The position numbers were made by a program, and so were the translations under genes. From positions 1 through 64,000 of the forward strand of contig CANFTB010000013.1 in the NCBI GenBank assembly GCA_947449735.1: a stretch of DNA of 64,000 nt, in the 5' to 3' direction. Shown one piece after another: positions 7,249 to 15,751 of this stretch; position 1 is the first letter of the stretch, and the number at the start of each line of letters is the position of its first letter. The notes below the pieces were generated by a model. That model had not been told where the DNA came from and searched no databases. It was given only the letters and a program-made list of their open reading frames with translations. This DNA is from Chthoniobacteraceae bacterium. GTDB lineage: Bacteria; Verrucomicrobiota; Verrucomicrobiia; Chthoniobacterales; Chthoniobacteraceae.

Positions 7249-9870
7249 CTACTTTTTTCTTCCCTCCAGAAACAGCTTTGCCTGCGCAGCGCTCACCGGC
7301 TTCGCGGTGTCTGGAAAATCCAGCGCATCGTCGCTGTGCTTGTAGCCGTTGCCATCGACGTCGACCCAGATGGGATTGTGGTAGGCGAACGGCTGGATGG
7401 AGGCCTGCGAACTCGAACCATAACCCGTGTGCAACGTGAAGTTCTCTCCGCACGCAGCGACGATGAGGTGCGCATCCGCCTTCAGCGGAACCGCGATGGA
7501 CTGCTCGAACTTCACAACGCCGTCCTTAAACATGCCGGGATGGGTTTTGCGGGTGAAGTTCAACTCCGCGGGCATGCGGCCGTTCACCAGGACCTGCACC
7601 CTGTCGATGTCGATCCAGTCGGTGCACTGCACCCGCACCTGCAGCGTCACGGGCTTGCCCTTCGAAAGGACGGTTCCGCCCGGTCCAACACTGTCCCCTG
7701 CGGTCACCTGCAAAAACGGTCCGGTGGTGAGATAGGTCCGGCCCTCCTTCGCGGCGCGCACATTTTCACGCCAGTCGATCTTCGACGGTTCGTCCGAGGC
7801 CGAAGGCATGTACATCCTCCAGCTTCCGACACCGTTTCCAAAAACCGAGTGCGCATCCGCCACCGCCATCGCATTCGTCCGACGCCCCTGATTCAACATC
7901 TGGAGCCACAAAAACTCACGGTTCCACGATACGGTCTCCGCGCCGCTGGATCCCTTGGCCAAGAGGAACGGAACGCCGTCGAGCAAGCGGGATCCCTGAT
8001 AGTTCTGGGTTTCGTATCCGTTGATAAGACTTACGAGTCCGGAATATCCGCCTTCGAAATCCCCCGTTCCGCGGTCTTCGAAAAAATTAGCACGCACGTC
8101 GGGATGATTGATCTGGATCCACCTGTCTTTTTCCGTCTTTTGCCACTCGCGCAGCGTCAGCGCGTTGATCCTGGGATCCGCGTTCCAAACAGGCGCGCCG
8201 TTGTCCTGGGTGTACGGGACCGGCTCAAAAGGAAACGCGTTGAAATGCGCCTTCGCGCCCGTCGACTCAAGGCCGATGACCGTCTGCAAAAACGGAGCCA
8301 GGCCGAGGCGCTCGATCTCCGGGCGCCAGTTGAATATCCGGTTGTGCTCGGTGGTCGGCGCAAACTCAATGTGCTCAGCCGCAAGATTGATCAGCCTGTC
8401 CGGGGTTCCGCAGACGTTGTCTCCGCTAGGAGTGGAGTGGTTGTGGTAGTCCGCGCTGACCCATCCTTTGGTGTCCACGAGTCGATTCAACACCCCCGCA
8501 ACCTGCACGGTCTTGCCCGCCTGCACCTCCACCTCGCGCTCCAGGTGACTGTACTCGATGCCTCTCGTGATCACCACGCGATAACGCCCGGGTGCGATCG
8601 CAACGTCGAAACGTCCCTTCTCGCTGTGATACTGGTCGCGGCAGCCGTGCGCGCGCTGGTCCGGACCAAGGTTCACAGCCTCAGTGCCGGGCTGCGCCAG
8701 AAACTGAGCCTTGCAGGGCATCGAGACGCCGCTCTCATCCCGGACATCCATCGCAATCCTGCTCACCTCTCCACGGGCATTTACCCCCACCCGCGTCGTT
8801 TCATTCGCACGCAACTCGACCTCGAATTCCTCCTCGGGACGCCCGGGCAGCACGGCCGTCACCCTGTATTTCCCGGGAGGCAGCGCCGTTTCAAATTTTC
8901 CCTCCGCGTCCGGGTAGGCGATCCCCGCGAGACGCCCGCTGGCGTCGGGCTGGTTGGGCCGGGCCTTCGTCGACGCGGGAGCCTCCACCGCAAATGCCGG
9001 CCGCACAAGTACCGCTGCGTCACCCACCGGCTGCCCGGCGTCATCAAGAACCGAACCCGCCAGTCGCGACGCGGCCCCTTGGTGCTTGGAAACTTCGCCG
9101 ACAGCCGCGAGCGGCGAAATCCCTACGGCCAGAAAACGGGAGTACGTCACACTCTCCCCGGCGGGTATTTCCCCGGAGGCTCTCTTCAATGCCCCCGCAG
9201 GATCCTCGATCGGTCCCACGGCATATCCGCAACGATCCGCTGGATCCACGGAATCCGCCCAAAGAATTCCGCCGGGGGCGATGCCGGTCTTCAAAAAATT
9301 CGTCCACCGGTCCTCGAACACCACCTTGGCGGGCTTGTCGGACTCGTTGCGAAGCGTTGTCGTGACCATCACCCCGTGCCAGCCGTCCTTTACCATGTAC
9401 ACGTGCCGGCGGGACACCCCGCCCGCTTTCTCAGCCGACACAAAGCATTCCACTGCAGCCTCATTCCCGGCCCTCGGAGCACCCTCCAGAATGCGCACCC
9501 AGGAAACCGCGCCCTGCTGATGGGCGGGAGTGAAAGCCGTGATCTGATCATTGTTTGTGCCTCTCAGGCACAGGTCGTACAGGCAGCCTGGCGTGATTCC
9601 ATCGGGCCCGTAAAACGTGGACATGTTGGCCCTCCGCAACGGCAGGTTGCCGCTAATGACCGCCTCGATCTTGTCGTTTCGCAGCACGAAGTCGCCAACA
9701 ATGCCGTCGGCCTCCTTGCCTCCCGGAAGGAGCGAGGTTGACTGGGAGGCCACTTCAAGAGCCTCCGGTTTAGCCGAAGCCCTGAACTGAGCCAGACTGC
9801 AGAAAAGAAGCACAGTGAGCGCGCTTCCTCGCAGAGGAGCATTCGCGAAATGAAAGGGGTGGAATTTCAT
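7249..9870 (-). CDS. Secreted CehA/McbA-type PHP metallohydrolase
   Basis: A large protein of 873 residues with a signal peptide (about 1-33). The middle has carboxypeptidase-regulatory-like beta-sandwich repeats (about 270-360 and 370-460, PPGKYRVTAV and APGRYRVVIT). The C-terminal half is a PHP-type hydrolase domain with predicted metal ligands in DYHNHS (474-479), TTEHN (506-510), INHP (587-590) and a later ADAHS. CehA/McbA relatives cleave carbamates and other esters or phosphoesters, but the substrate here is unknown. It converges with the PLD-fold gene. No regulator is adjacent. Confidence 0.8.
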   Translation of the reverse strand: MKFHPFHFANAPLRGSALTVLLFCSLAQFRASAKPEALEVASQSTSLLPGGKEADGIVGDFVLRNDKIEAVISGNLPLRRANMSTFYGPDGITPGCLYDLCLRGTNNDQITAFTPAHQQGAVSWVRILEGAPRAGNEAAVECFVSAEKAGGVSRRHVYMVKDGWHGVMVTTTLRNESDKPAKVVFEDRWTNFLKTGIAPGGILWADSVDPADRCGYAVGPIEDPAGALKRASGEIPAGESVTYSRFLAVGISPLAAVGEVSKHQGAASRLAGSVLDDAGQPVGDAAVLVRPAFAVEAPASTKARPNQPDASGRLAGIAYPDAEGKFETALPPGKYRVTAVLPGRPEEEFEVELRANETTRVGVNARGEVSRIAMDVRDESGVSMPCKAQFLAQPGTEAVNLGPDQRAHGCRDQYHSEKGRFDVAIAPGRYRVVITRGIEYSHLEREVEVQAGKTVQVAGVLNRLVDTKGWVSADYHNHSTPSGDNVCGTPDRLINLAAEHIEFAPTTEHNRIFNWRPEIERLGLAPFLQTVIGLESTGAKAHFNAFPFEPVPYTQDNGAPVWNADPRINALTLREWQKTEKDRWIQINHPDVRANFFEDRGTGDFEGGYSGLVSLINGYETQNYQGSRLLDGVPFLLAKGSSGAETVSWNREFLWLQMLNQGRRTNAMAVADAHSVFGNGVGSWRMYMPSASDEPSKIDWRENVRAAKEGRTYLTTGPFLQVTAGDSVGPGGTVLSKGKPVTLQVRVQCTDWIDIDRVQVLVNGRMPAELNFTRKTHPGMFKDGVVKFEQSIAVPLKADAHLIVAACGENFTLHTGYGSSSQASIQPFAYHNPIWVDVDGNGYKHSDDALDFPDTAKPVSAAQAKLFLEGRKK

Positions 9871-9973
9871 AGGCAGGCGGCAGGATGCTGGAGGCCGCCC
9901 CTCAAATCGAGATTAAACCCATGCACTGCAATTGAACACGGGGCGGCCGGAACTCCGGTGCGAGCCGGTGTGC

Positions 9974-12900
9974 CTACACGACAATCTTTGAAGCCCCCCA
10001 ACCCGATCGAACGACACGCACCTGAACCGGTATCGCGTCCACCAGCTCGCTCACATGCGAGATCACCCCCACTTTCCGCCCCTGCGACTCAAGCTGACTC
10101 AGCGCGTTAAGCGCCACCCGCAGCGTGTCCGTATCCAGACTTCCAAAGCCCTCGTCGATGAAAAGGGATTCGATCAGCAGTCGGCTGGACGTCAGCGAGG
10201 CAAGTCCCAGAGCCAGCCCGAGGGACACCAAAAAGGACTCGCCCCCCGAAAGGGAATGCACGGAGCGCTGTTCGCCGTCCATCTCGCGGTCTACCACCAT
10301 GAGGTTCAGAGAATCCCGCAGCCGTTCCAAACGGTAGCGCCCCGCCAGCGCTTGGAGCTGGGCGTTGGCGTGGTTTAAAAGAATGTCGAGAGTCCACTGC
10401 TGGGCGATGTTACGAAACTTGGTTCCGTCAGCGGAGCCGATCAGACTGTTGAGCTTCTGCCAGGGATGGGCCTGCTTTTGTCTCAGCAGCAGCTCTTCCT
10501 TGAATTCACCGGCTTGCCTATTGCGCTCGTCGTCGTTCACAATCACCGCACGTTTGACGTCGCACACCTTCGCCGCGACTTCGGCAGCCGCAGCCAGGCG
10601 GGCGATGTCGTCCAGAATCGTCTCGAGCAAATCCGCCGTCGGCTTTCGCGAAACGTGCTCTTCATACTGCCTGCGCGCGAGCGACTCCGCTCCCAGCGCA
10701 TTCGCAAGATTTTGAGCGTGTTTTTTGATCTCATCCTGAGCCCGTTCCACCCACGCGGCCCCGCGTCCAAGCCAGCCATCGACGTCGGCCCTCGAGATCG
10801 CGACACCCTCGCGCTCGGTAAAGGCTCTCAGCCATTCATCCATGGCCGCCTCAGCCTTTTCGAACTCGCCTCCTAATCTGGAAATGCGGCCCTCCAGTTC
10901 CGCTACGACACCCAAGTGTGCATTGAGCTCGCTCTCGGCCTTTGCAAAATCCTCGCCGCACTTGTGCGCAGTTGTAGATGCGAGCTGCACTGCGGAGGCA
11001 ATCTCGGCTTCGCACTCATTTACCGGCCGCCCTCCAAAGAGGCTGGCGCGGGCCTCCATTTTGTTTTTCCAAACAGCCTCTGCGTCAGTTTGATTTTTGA
11101 CGCGCAGCGCCAACTTGCTGCTGGCCGTTTGCACCGCTACTTGAAGCGAGGGCAGTTGCTGCAGCTGGGCGGCCTCCGACTGCCTCATTTCAACAAATGT
11201 CTTCTCGGCCACAAGCCAACACCGGGCGCCTTTCTCAAAACAAGCACGATGCCGCCCCAGCGGTTCCGCCTCGCCGCTCCCCATCAACGCTCCATCAGCC
11301 GATGCCAGCGCCTCCAATACAGGTGCAAGCGCGGCGAATGCCCCCGCATGCTCGTCCCCCGCCGCCGCCAGATCCCGCCGAGCGTTTTCAAACGCTAAAA
11401 CATCTCTTGCTGCATCGCTCTTTGCCTCCGCCTCGCTGCGTTCCGCCTTTCGAAGCGCTTCCAGCGCTGCTTCAAGGTCCGCAAACAAATCCTTTGCCTT
11501 CCTTTCGGCAAGAACGCGTTTGCCGTCCTCCTGGTCGAAGTTCTTAAAACGAATGGCGGCTTCCTCCAGCTGCTTCTCCAAGACGTTCTCTTTTTGTGCG
11601 CCACTCAGACCCCACACTGCCGCCGCCTCTGGTTCCGAGGGAGTGTATCTCTCAAACTCTTCAAGCCCCGCCGTCAATTTCGTCAATTCGAGCGCCCTCC
11701 AGTCAGCCTGCTTTCTTTTCTCCAAAACCAATCGCTCCAACCCCGACTCCTCGGCCATTAACTGCTTCAACAGGGCTTCCTTCTCCTGCAATCGGCCCTG
11801 CAAAGCCGCCAGTGCTGCCTCCGCCGGGGTGTGGTCCCCGCCGGCGTTTGGATGTTCCTTCGAGCCGCAGACCGGGCAGGCCTCCCCGGAGCGTAGCGCC
11901 AGCCTCAGTACAATGGCCTGTTGTGAGATGGCTGCCTCGGCCAGTCTCAGCCCGTCGCCGGCATCGTTTACGGCCGCCAAAGCGCGCGGAATGTCGCACT
12001 CCCTGAGTGCTCGCTGCCTCGACGTTTCCTGCCCGAGGGCAGTGGCCGTTTCCTCAAGGGCTGCCTCATGACCCGCTTTCTCTTCCAACAGCCGTTTTTG
12101 AAGAGCAAGTTTCTGCCGAATTTCTTTGAGCGCCTCCAAAAGGCCCATCGCGCGCCTTCGCCCGGCCAGAATTTGAGAGGCATCAAAGCTTTCAGCCTCC
12201 TTTGCTACGGTGGCGTGCGTTGTCTCTGCTTCCCGCGCACGCTCGCGCAAGGAGGGAAGTTTCGCAGAGGCACCAGAGTGGAGCGCACCCGACCTCGATG
12301 CCGATTCCGTCGCCTTGGCGCTGGCATCCCGCGCGAGATCTCGTTTGGTGCGCGCCTTCGCCTCAGAGCTGAACTTCTCCAACCAAAACTCGATATCCCG
12401 TGCGAATGCGCCGAAGCCGTGCAGCCCCTTCAATTCAGTCTCCACCTCCTGTTTGCTCGCGCCCAAGACCGCCAGGCTCTTGTTTAACCCCAGCAGACTC
12501 TCTTCCGCCTTCGTAGACAATTCCTTCGCCGCGCGAGACTCGCGCTCCGCAAGCGCGGCAGCATCTGCCAGGGGGGCAAGTTCTCCGTCCAGCGAGCGCG
12601 CACGCGCAAGGGATGCTGCCGAATCCCTCTGGTGATTCAACGCCGCCTCGTGCGCCGCCTTGGCAGACGCCAGCCGTCCGCCAAAAGTCGAAAGCTCGTT
12701 CTGAATTGCGGCGATGCGCATCCCCAGCTCCGCTCGCTGCTTGATCGCGATTGAAAGCTCCCGTTGCGTGCCTACCTCACCGGCACGCATAGGCCTGGCC
12801 TCGATGGACGCCAGCTGCACCCAGGCCAGCTCCCTTTCGCTGTCGCGGAAGACGCTCACCGCGGCCTGGCAATTTCGGACAAGCAGGGTGCCGTTCGACA

Positions 12901-13738
12901 GCGCCAGCTTGAGCTGGGCCTCGTCTGCAAACCACTTTTCCTGGCTCCTCCTTTGTTCCAGTTGCGCCATCAAACTGCTCCTAGAAAGCTCCGCGGCATT
13001 CAGCTCGAATTCCGCCTCCGCCCGTGCCTCAGTGCTGAGCGGCATGAGCGAGCCCAGCCTGACACTAACCTCATCCACCAGTGACTCCTCCTGCTTCGCT
13101 CGCTCATAAACAGCGACCGAGATCTGCTGAAACCGCTCTGTTCCCGTGAGCGCCTGCAGAATCTCGGCCCGCTCACCATCCTTCGCCTTCAGGAAGGTCG
13201 CAAAATCTCCCTGTGCGAGCAATACGGCTCTCCTGAATTGGTCGAAGGATAGGCCGACTTTTTCCACAATCGCCTCCCGCACTTCGCCAGCCCTTCCACC
13301 GGCATAAACATCCCCCTCCGAACCGGGAGCAATGTTTCCCCTAAACAAGGTGTGCTGCACAGCCTGCAAGGCTCCATCGGGCCTTGAGCGGGCGCGCCGG
13401 ATCGTCCATCGCGCGGTATAAGTGTTGCCGTCGACGCCGGTGAAAGCTGCCTCTGCATACCCTTCGCCGCAGTTTCTGCGCAGCAGATTGCGTACATCCC
13501 GCTGCTGCACCTCCTTGCCCCGGTCTGAAACCGCCGCAGCGCCCTGCACGGTCGACATTCGGGGCGTGTCGCTGTACAGGGCCAGGCACAAGGCGTCCAG
13601 CAGCGAGCTTTTGCCTGAGCCCGTCGGGCCGCTGATTGAAAAAAGCCCGGTGTTGGCGAGGGGCGCCTTTGTGAAATCCACAGTGTGGTCGCCGGCCAGG
13701 GACGCAATATTGCGGAGGGAAATTCTGAGGATCTTCAT
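9974..13738 (-). CDS. sbcC: Exonuclease subunit SbcC (SMC-like ATPase)
   Basis: 1254 residues, the Rad50-like subunit of the SbcCD complex that processes DNA hairpins and blocked ends. The N-terminal Walker A is SGPTGSGKSS, close to residue 40. Long Ala/Glu/Lys-rich coiled coils flank a zinc hook (CPVCGSKEH, about residue 615-625). The C-terminal head has the ABC signature SLSGGESFLVSLGLAL and Walker B LFIDEGFGSLD. Its start overlaps the sbcD stop by four bases (ATGA), so it is translated with sbcD. Confidence 0.95.
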   Translation of the reverse strand: MKILRISLRNIASLAGDHTVDFTKAPLANTGLFSISGPTGSGKSSLLDALCLALYSDTPRMSTVQGAAAVSDRGKEVQQRDVRNLLRRNCGEGYAEAAFTGVDGNTYTARWTIRRARSRPDGALQAVQHTLFRGNIAPGSEGDVYAGGRAGEVREAIVEKVGLSFDQFRRAVLLAQGDFATFLKAKDGERAEILQALTGTERFQQISVAVYERAKQEESLVDEVSVRLGSLMPLSTEARAEAEFELNAAELSRSSLMAQLEQRRSQEKWFADEAQLKLALSNGTLLVRNCQAAVSVFRDSERELAWVQLASIEARPMRAGEVGTQRELSIAIKQRAELGMRIAAIQNELSTFGGRLASAKAAHEAALNHQRDSAASLARARSLDGELAPLADAAALAERESRAAKELSTKAEESLLGLNKSLAVLGASKQEVETELKGLHGFGAFARDIEFWLEKFSSEAKARTKRDLARDASAKATESASRSGALHSGASAKLPSLRERAREAETTHATVAKEAESFDASQILAGRRRAMGLLEALKEIRQKLALQKRLLEEKAGHEAALEETATALGQETSRQRALRECDIPRALAAVNDAGDGLRLAEAAISQQAIVLRLALRSGEACPVCGSKEHPNAGGDHTPAEAALAALQGRLQEKEALLKQLMAEESGLERLVLEKRKQADWRALELTKLTAGLEEFERYTPSEPEAAAVWGLSGAQKENVLEKQLEEAAIRFKNFDQEDGKRVLAERKAKDLFADLEAALEALRKAERSEAEAKSDAARDVLAFENARRDLAAAGDEHAGAFAALAPVLEALASADGALMGSGEAEPLGRHRACFEKGARCWLVAEKTFVEMRQSEAAQLQQLPSLQVAVQTASSKLALRVKNQTDAEAVWKNKMEARASLFGGRPVNECEAEIASAVQLASTTAHKCGEDFAKAESELNAHLGVVAELEGRISRLGGEFEKAEAAMDEWLRAFTEREGVAISRADVDGWLGRGAAWVERAQDEIKKHAQNLANALGAESLARRQYEEHVSRKPTADLLETILDDIARLAAAAEVAAKVCDVKRAVIVNDDERNRQAGEFKEELLLRQKQAHPWQKLNSLIGSADGTKFRNIAQQWTLDILLNHANAQLQALAGRYRLERLRDSLNLMVVDREMDGEQRSVHSLSGGESFLVSLGLALGLASLTSSRLLIESLFIDEGFGSLDTDTLRVALNALSQLESQGRKVGVISHVSELVDAIPVQVRVVRSGWGASKIVV

Positions 13739-14985
13739 GTGTTCAACCCGGCTAGAATTTCCTGAAAGGCTGCAAGCACTCCGGGTTCCATCTGCCCGTC
13801 GGGATAGCTTTCCTTGTAAGCCGCGTTCAATACTTCCAATGCGTCCAAAGAGCTCAAATCGCCCAGACTGGTGCGGTCTGTCATGACGCTGTCCGAGGCG
13901 CTTGTTGACGGCGATTCAAACTTGGTGGAGGCCAGTCTCACCGACTTGTTTTTAAGCGCCTCCTCCAAGCGATGACGGCGTGTCGGATCAGGTCCGTCAT
14001 CCAAATACCGCACCTCCAAAAACGGCTGCTCATCAACGCGCCTCGACGGGCCGAAATCGGCGTTTTTCAAAACGTCCACAAGCTCCTCCATTGAAACAGC
14101 GCGGCCCGGAGGCATGCTCAGCAGGGGCACCGCGCGCGGGATTTCGAGAGAGACCGATTTGGTCAATCCGTCCGCGCTGAAGTCTAGTTCCAAGACCCGA
14201 TGGCGGTAGCCGCGCTCGGTGAACGAGAGCGGAACCGGGCTTCCGGAATACTGCACACGTCCCTCCTGAAATGCCTGGGGTTTGTGCAGGTGTCCGAGGG
14301 CCACGTAGCACAGTTCCCTTGGAAAATCGCCAGCCTGAATCGCCTCCAACCCGCCCACCACAAGCCGCCGTTCCGAGTCCCGAGATTCGGCGCCCTCCAT
14401 AAGGTGGCAGTGCCCCATGCCGATTAAAAGGGCTCCAGGGTGATAATCGTCTCTAAGACGCCCCGCGGCCTCGGTTGCCCTCTCATAGAAGGTGCGCATG
14501 CCCGCGACATAGCAGTCCTGAGCGTCCACTCGCGGCATGTCGGCGAACTTCAGGTAGGGGGCTGCTACGGCGATGGCAGCCACAGCTCCGGAGGCATCCT
14601 TCAGCGGTATGAGGAACTTTGAGTAATCGATTCCATTTTCGGGACCGCGCTCCACCGTGCCAACGACGTGCACATTAAGCGACCGCAAGATCGGAGCCGG
14701 GGATTCAAGCCGGGAGGCGGCATCGTGGTTTCCAGCGGTCAAAACCATCTGAAGCCCGTCGTGCGCATCGAGGGCCTTTCTCAGAAAATCATAGTAGAGT
14801 CTTTGTGCAGACCCTGACGGATTGACGGAGTCAAAGACGTCCCCGGCTACCAGCAAAACGTCGGGCTTGCGCTCTTCAATCTGCCCGAGCAGCCAGGACA
14901 GGAAACAGCTGTGCTCATAGTCCCGGCTGTAATTGTGAAAGGTCTGGCCCAGGTGCCAGTCGGCAGTATGAAAGATGCGCAGCAT
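13735..14985 (-). CDS. sbcD: Exonuclease subunit SbcD (Mre11-like nuclease)
   Basis: 416 residues, nuclease partner of SbcC. Metal-binding motifs of the calcineurin-like fold are present: HTADWHLGQ at residues 6-14, VAGDVFDSVNPSG, and TAGNHDAASR. ATG at 14985 is chosen because it places the first metal motif at residues 6-11, as in the family; the open frame continues 45 codons further upstream without conserved sequence. Four-base overlap with sbcC. The C-terminal 130 residues are less conserved, as is usual. Confidence 0.94.
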   Translation of the reverse strand: MLRIFHTADWHLGQTFHNYSRDYEHSCFLSWLLGQIEERKPDVLLVAGDVFDSVNPSGSAQRLYYDFLRKALDAHDGLQMVLTAGNHDAASRLESPAPILRSLNVHVVGTVERGPENGIDYSKFLIPLKDASGAVAAIAVAAPYLKFADMPRVDAQDCYVAGMRTFYERATEAAGRLRDDYHPGALLIGMGHCHLMEGAESRDSERRLVVGGLEAIQAGDFPRELCYVALGHLHKPQAFQEGRVQYSGSPVPLSFTERGYRHRVLELDFSADGLTKSVSLEIPRAVPLLSMPPGRAVSMEELVDVLKNADFGPSRRVDEQPFLEVRYLDDGPDPTRRHRLEEALKNKSVRLASTKFESPSTSASDSVMTDRTSLGDLSSLDALEVLNAAYKESYPDGQMEPGVLAAFQEILAGLNT

Positions 14986-15056
14986 AGGATCCGTGGCAGA
15001 AGAATCCCCAGTATTGCACAGTTTCAAAGCCGATTGTGGTGAATTGCTGCTATTAA

Positions 15057-15231
15057 CAAAGGAAGGGAAGAGAGCCTTTTCTGGAGCGCGAGTCCACCCT
15101 GCGCTCCGTGCGGGCGACAAACGGAAATCAAGTTCGTGCGGTTAAGTTGCTGGGTGTCTCGCGTCTCTCAAGAAACCGTCAGGAAACGCGTGGAGATTTT
15201 CGTAGTCTCGAAGGAACTCAGCATCACCGGC
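15057..15231 (+). pseudogene. Frameshifted remnant of a sigma-54 response-regulator C-terminus
   Basis: Translated from 15072 the sequence reads on through LERESTLRSVRATNGNQ and VRAVKLLGVSR, then shifts frame by one after about 15164 and continues ETVRKRVEIF and VVSKELSITG to 15231. These two pieces match the last 50 or so residues of the sigma-54 regulator encoded at 22824-24266 (24 of 30 and 14 of 20 identical by eye). About seven extra bases at the junction explain the frameshift. There is no receiver or ATPase domain, a stop lies just upstream (15054), and the match continues past the functional copy's stop. It is the decayed 3' end of a paralogous regulator gene. Confidence 0.75.
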
Positions 15232-15751
15232 AGAGAACTGCTCTTGCACTCCAAGACGTGGCCTCCACTTTTCGGAGCGAGTGATATCCCGAAAAAGGGC
15301 GCTATTCCGGGAGCGGCGAGAGATGGATTCGTCAAATAATTCTCAAGGTATGGAAGTGTGGGAAATGCGCGTCGGACGCCCTTGACGGGACTTTGGTTTC
15401 CGAGGGAAACATTCAGCTTTGAGTTTTATGTTTGGCAAGCGTCTGGCCGGAGGCTGTTTAAGTCATAATTCTGCGCCACTCAGGTTCAAGCAACGGTGGA
15501 AACGCCTTTGGCGCGACAGGTCGCTAGTTTGGGAGCAGGGGCTAGAATGGGTTCTTTGGGATAAAAGTAAATAGTTGATGGGAAACAAGTTGTGAGACGT
15601 CCGCTTCAAGGTTTCCGCATTGTTACAGTTCTGTCATCTGTTTGTCACAGTGGCCAATGAAAGTGTTGTCGTCTGACACCCGCTCCCGCGCAAGCACCTC
15701 CCCAAAACGAGACTGCATGGGAAAAGGTCTCAGGAACCCAATAAACACACC
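15232..15751. other. Non-coding region upstream of the porin gene
   Basis: This 520-base stretch separates the pseudogene remnant from the porin. I see no supportable gene in it. The one clear element is the Pho box at 15620-15652. The transcript start should lie between that box and the porin ATG, but no -10 element is convincing. Confidence 0.6.
15620..15652 (+). promoter_or_regulatory. Triple Pho box (PhoB-type binding site)
   Basis: Three tandem 11-base units follow each other without gaps: TTGTTACAGTT (15620-15630), CTGTCATCTGT (15631-15641) and TTGTCACAGTG (15642-15652). The last two match the 7-4-7 PhoB consensus CTGTCAT-N4-CTGTCAC with one change. The 11-base period is that of PhoB dimers bound head-to-tail. 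The box ends 99 bases before the porin start and precedes the pst genes, so phosphate-starvation induction is strongly indicated. No phoB or phoR gene lies in the window. Confidence 0.85.

Noticed and set aside
7336..9741. 801-codon open frame on the plus strand across the CehA gene
   Set aside because: It is antisense to a gene with signal peptide and metal motifs, has no recognisable domain, and is explained by high GC with few chance stops.
10055..10378. Plus-strand frames over the sbcC gene
   Set aside because: All are antisense to coiled-coil or motif-bearing sbcC sequence and carry no domain.
15136..15339. Intact 67-residue gene from a GTG start
   Set aside because: The first part matches a regulator C-terminus only in a different frame, and the second half has no conservation, so it is treated as part of the pseudogene.
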